DNA of 64,000 nt from Formosa agariphila KMM 3901 (lineage in GTDB: Bacteria; Bacteroidota; Bacteroidia; Flavobacteriales; Flavobacteriaceae). The notes under the pieces were generated by a model. The model was not told where the DNA came from and did no database searches. It saw nothing but the letters and a program-made list of their open reading frames with translations. Below, piece after piece: positions 63,611 to 64,000 of this stretch (position 1 is its first letter; every line of letters starts with the position of its first letter). The stretch covers positions 774,851 through 838,850 of the forward strand of contig NZ_HG315671.1 of the NCBI RefSeq assembly GCF_000723205.1, given 5' to 3'. A program made the position numbers and the translations under genes.

Positions 63611-64000
63611 ATAAGCTAAATAAGGGCGTATGGGGAATGCCTAGGCTCTCAGAGGCGATGAAGGACGTGATAAGCTGCGAAAAGTTGCGGGGATTGGCAC
63701 ATACAAATTGATCCGCAAATATCCGAATGGGGCAACCCACTATATTGAAGATATAGTATCCTTAGGGAGGTAAACCCGGAGAACTGAAACATCTAAGTAC
63801 CCGGAGGAGAAGAAAACAAAAGTGATTCCGTAAGTAGCGGCGAGCGAACGCGGATTAGCCCAAACCAGTAATGTTACGGCATTGCTGGGGTTGTAGGACC
63901 ACGATATTCAGACCATGAAAAAGTAGAACACTTTGGAAAGAGTGACCATAGAGGGTGATCCTCAAGGGTAGGTAAAGATTGGCGCGATAGTGGTATCCTG
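63611..64000 (+). rRNA. rrl: 23S ribosomal RNA, 5' part (cut by window end)
   Basis: The segment with GGGCGTATGGGGAATGCCTAGG, GATGAAGGACGTGATAAGCTGCG and the later GTGATTCCGTAAGTAGCGGCGAGCGAACGC is conserved 5' 23S sequence. The start is estimated near 63611 and the gene runs off the window. Confidence 0.95.

Overview
The window comes from the chromosome of a member of the Bacteroidota, most likely a marine Flavobacteriaceae. The evidence is the AT-rich base composition, promoters of the form TTG-N17-20-TAnnTTTG, the near absence of Shine-Dalgarno sequences, and characteristic families (DUF3078 barrel, DUF4197, IcmF, GSII plus GSIII, fused Bat operon, BlaI/M56 pair). The 16S-Ile-Ala-23S rRNA operon at the right end fits. 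The genus cannot be fixed from reading alone.

Layout: 1-0.8 kb is a decayed stretch with three small minus-strand genes, each apparently broken by one base. 0.8-6 kb holds nucleoside and purine salvage (deoC-deoD, apt), a two-domain VOC protein, a YiiX-like lipoprotein and a secreted HAD phosphatase. 6.2-12.5 kb is a sulfatase locus: a PAS-HTH regulator followed by three paralogous secreted Cys-type sulfatases, each with its own terminator. 12.6-19.2 kb is a Bat/MoxR operon with a BatB-BatC fusion. 19.4-23.9 kb holds a bestrophin, a BlaI/M56 sensor pair with TonB-plug-like C-terminal repeats, and a Ca/Na antiporter. 24.2-27.6 kb is a divergent pair of glutamine synthetases (GSII and GSIII). 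27.9-43 kb is mainly housekeeping: a PurM-like protein, prfA, pyrF, purU and a DUF4197 protein. It includes three genes linked to vitamin B12: a class II ribonucleotide reductase, a BtuF-like binding protein and a fused acyl-CoA mutase.

43.2-51.6 kb holds a PhoX-like lipoprotein with a collagen-like linker, a di-haem peroxidase with an imelysin-like N-terminus, an MFS carrier, a J-domain-like protein, a half-length DEAD-box-like protein and a DUF445 protein. 51.6-56.9 kb is the accessory part. It carries an AbiJ_NTD4-type defence-related gene, a GAF histidine kinase, an alpha/beta hydrolase and a small membrane protein. The AbiJ-type gene and the hydrolase gene are each bounded by their own 10-bp terminal inverted repeat and followed by a shared ~87-bp tail with a terminator, which resembles integron-type gene cassettes. 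The AbiJ-type gene has a one-base frameshift at the edge of a perfect 30-bp hairpin. 56.9-60.7 kb returns to ordinary genes (MiaE, OsmC, a response regulator, a 54-aa membrane protein, a DUF892 remnant and YpdA). The window ends with three tandem rRNA promoters, complete 16S, tRNA-Ile, tRNA-Ala and the 5' part of 23S.
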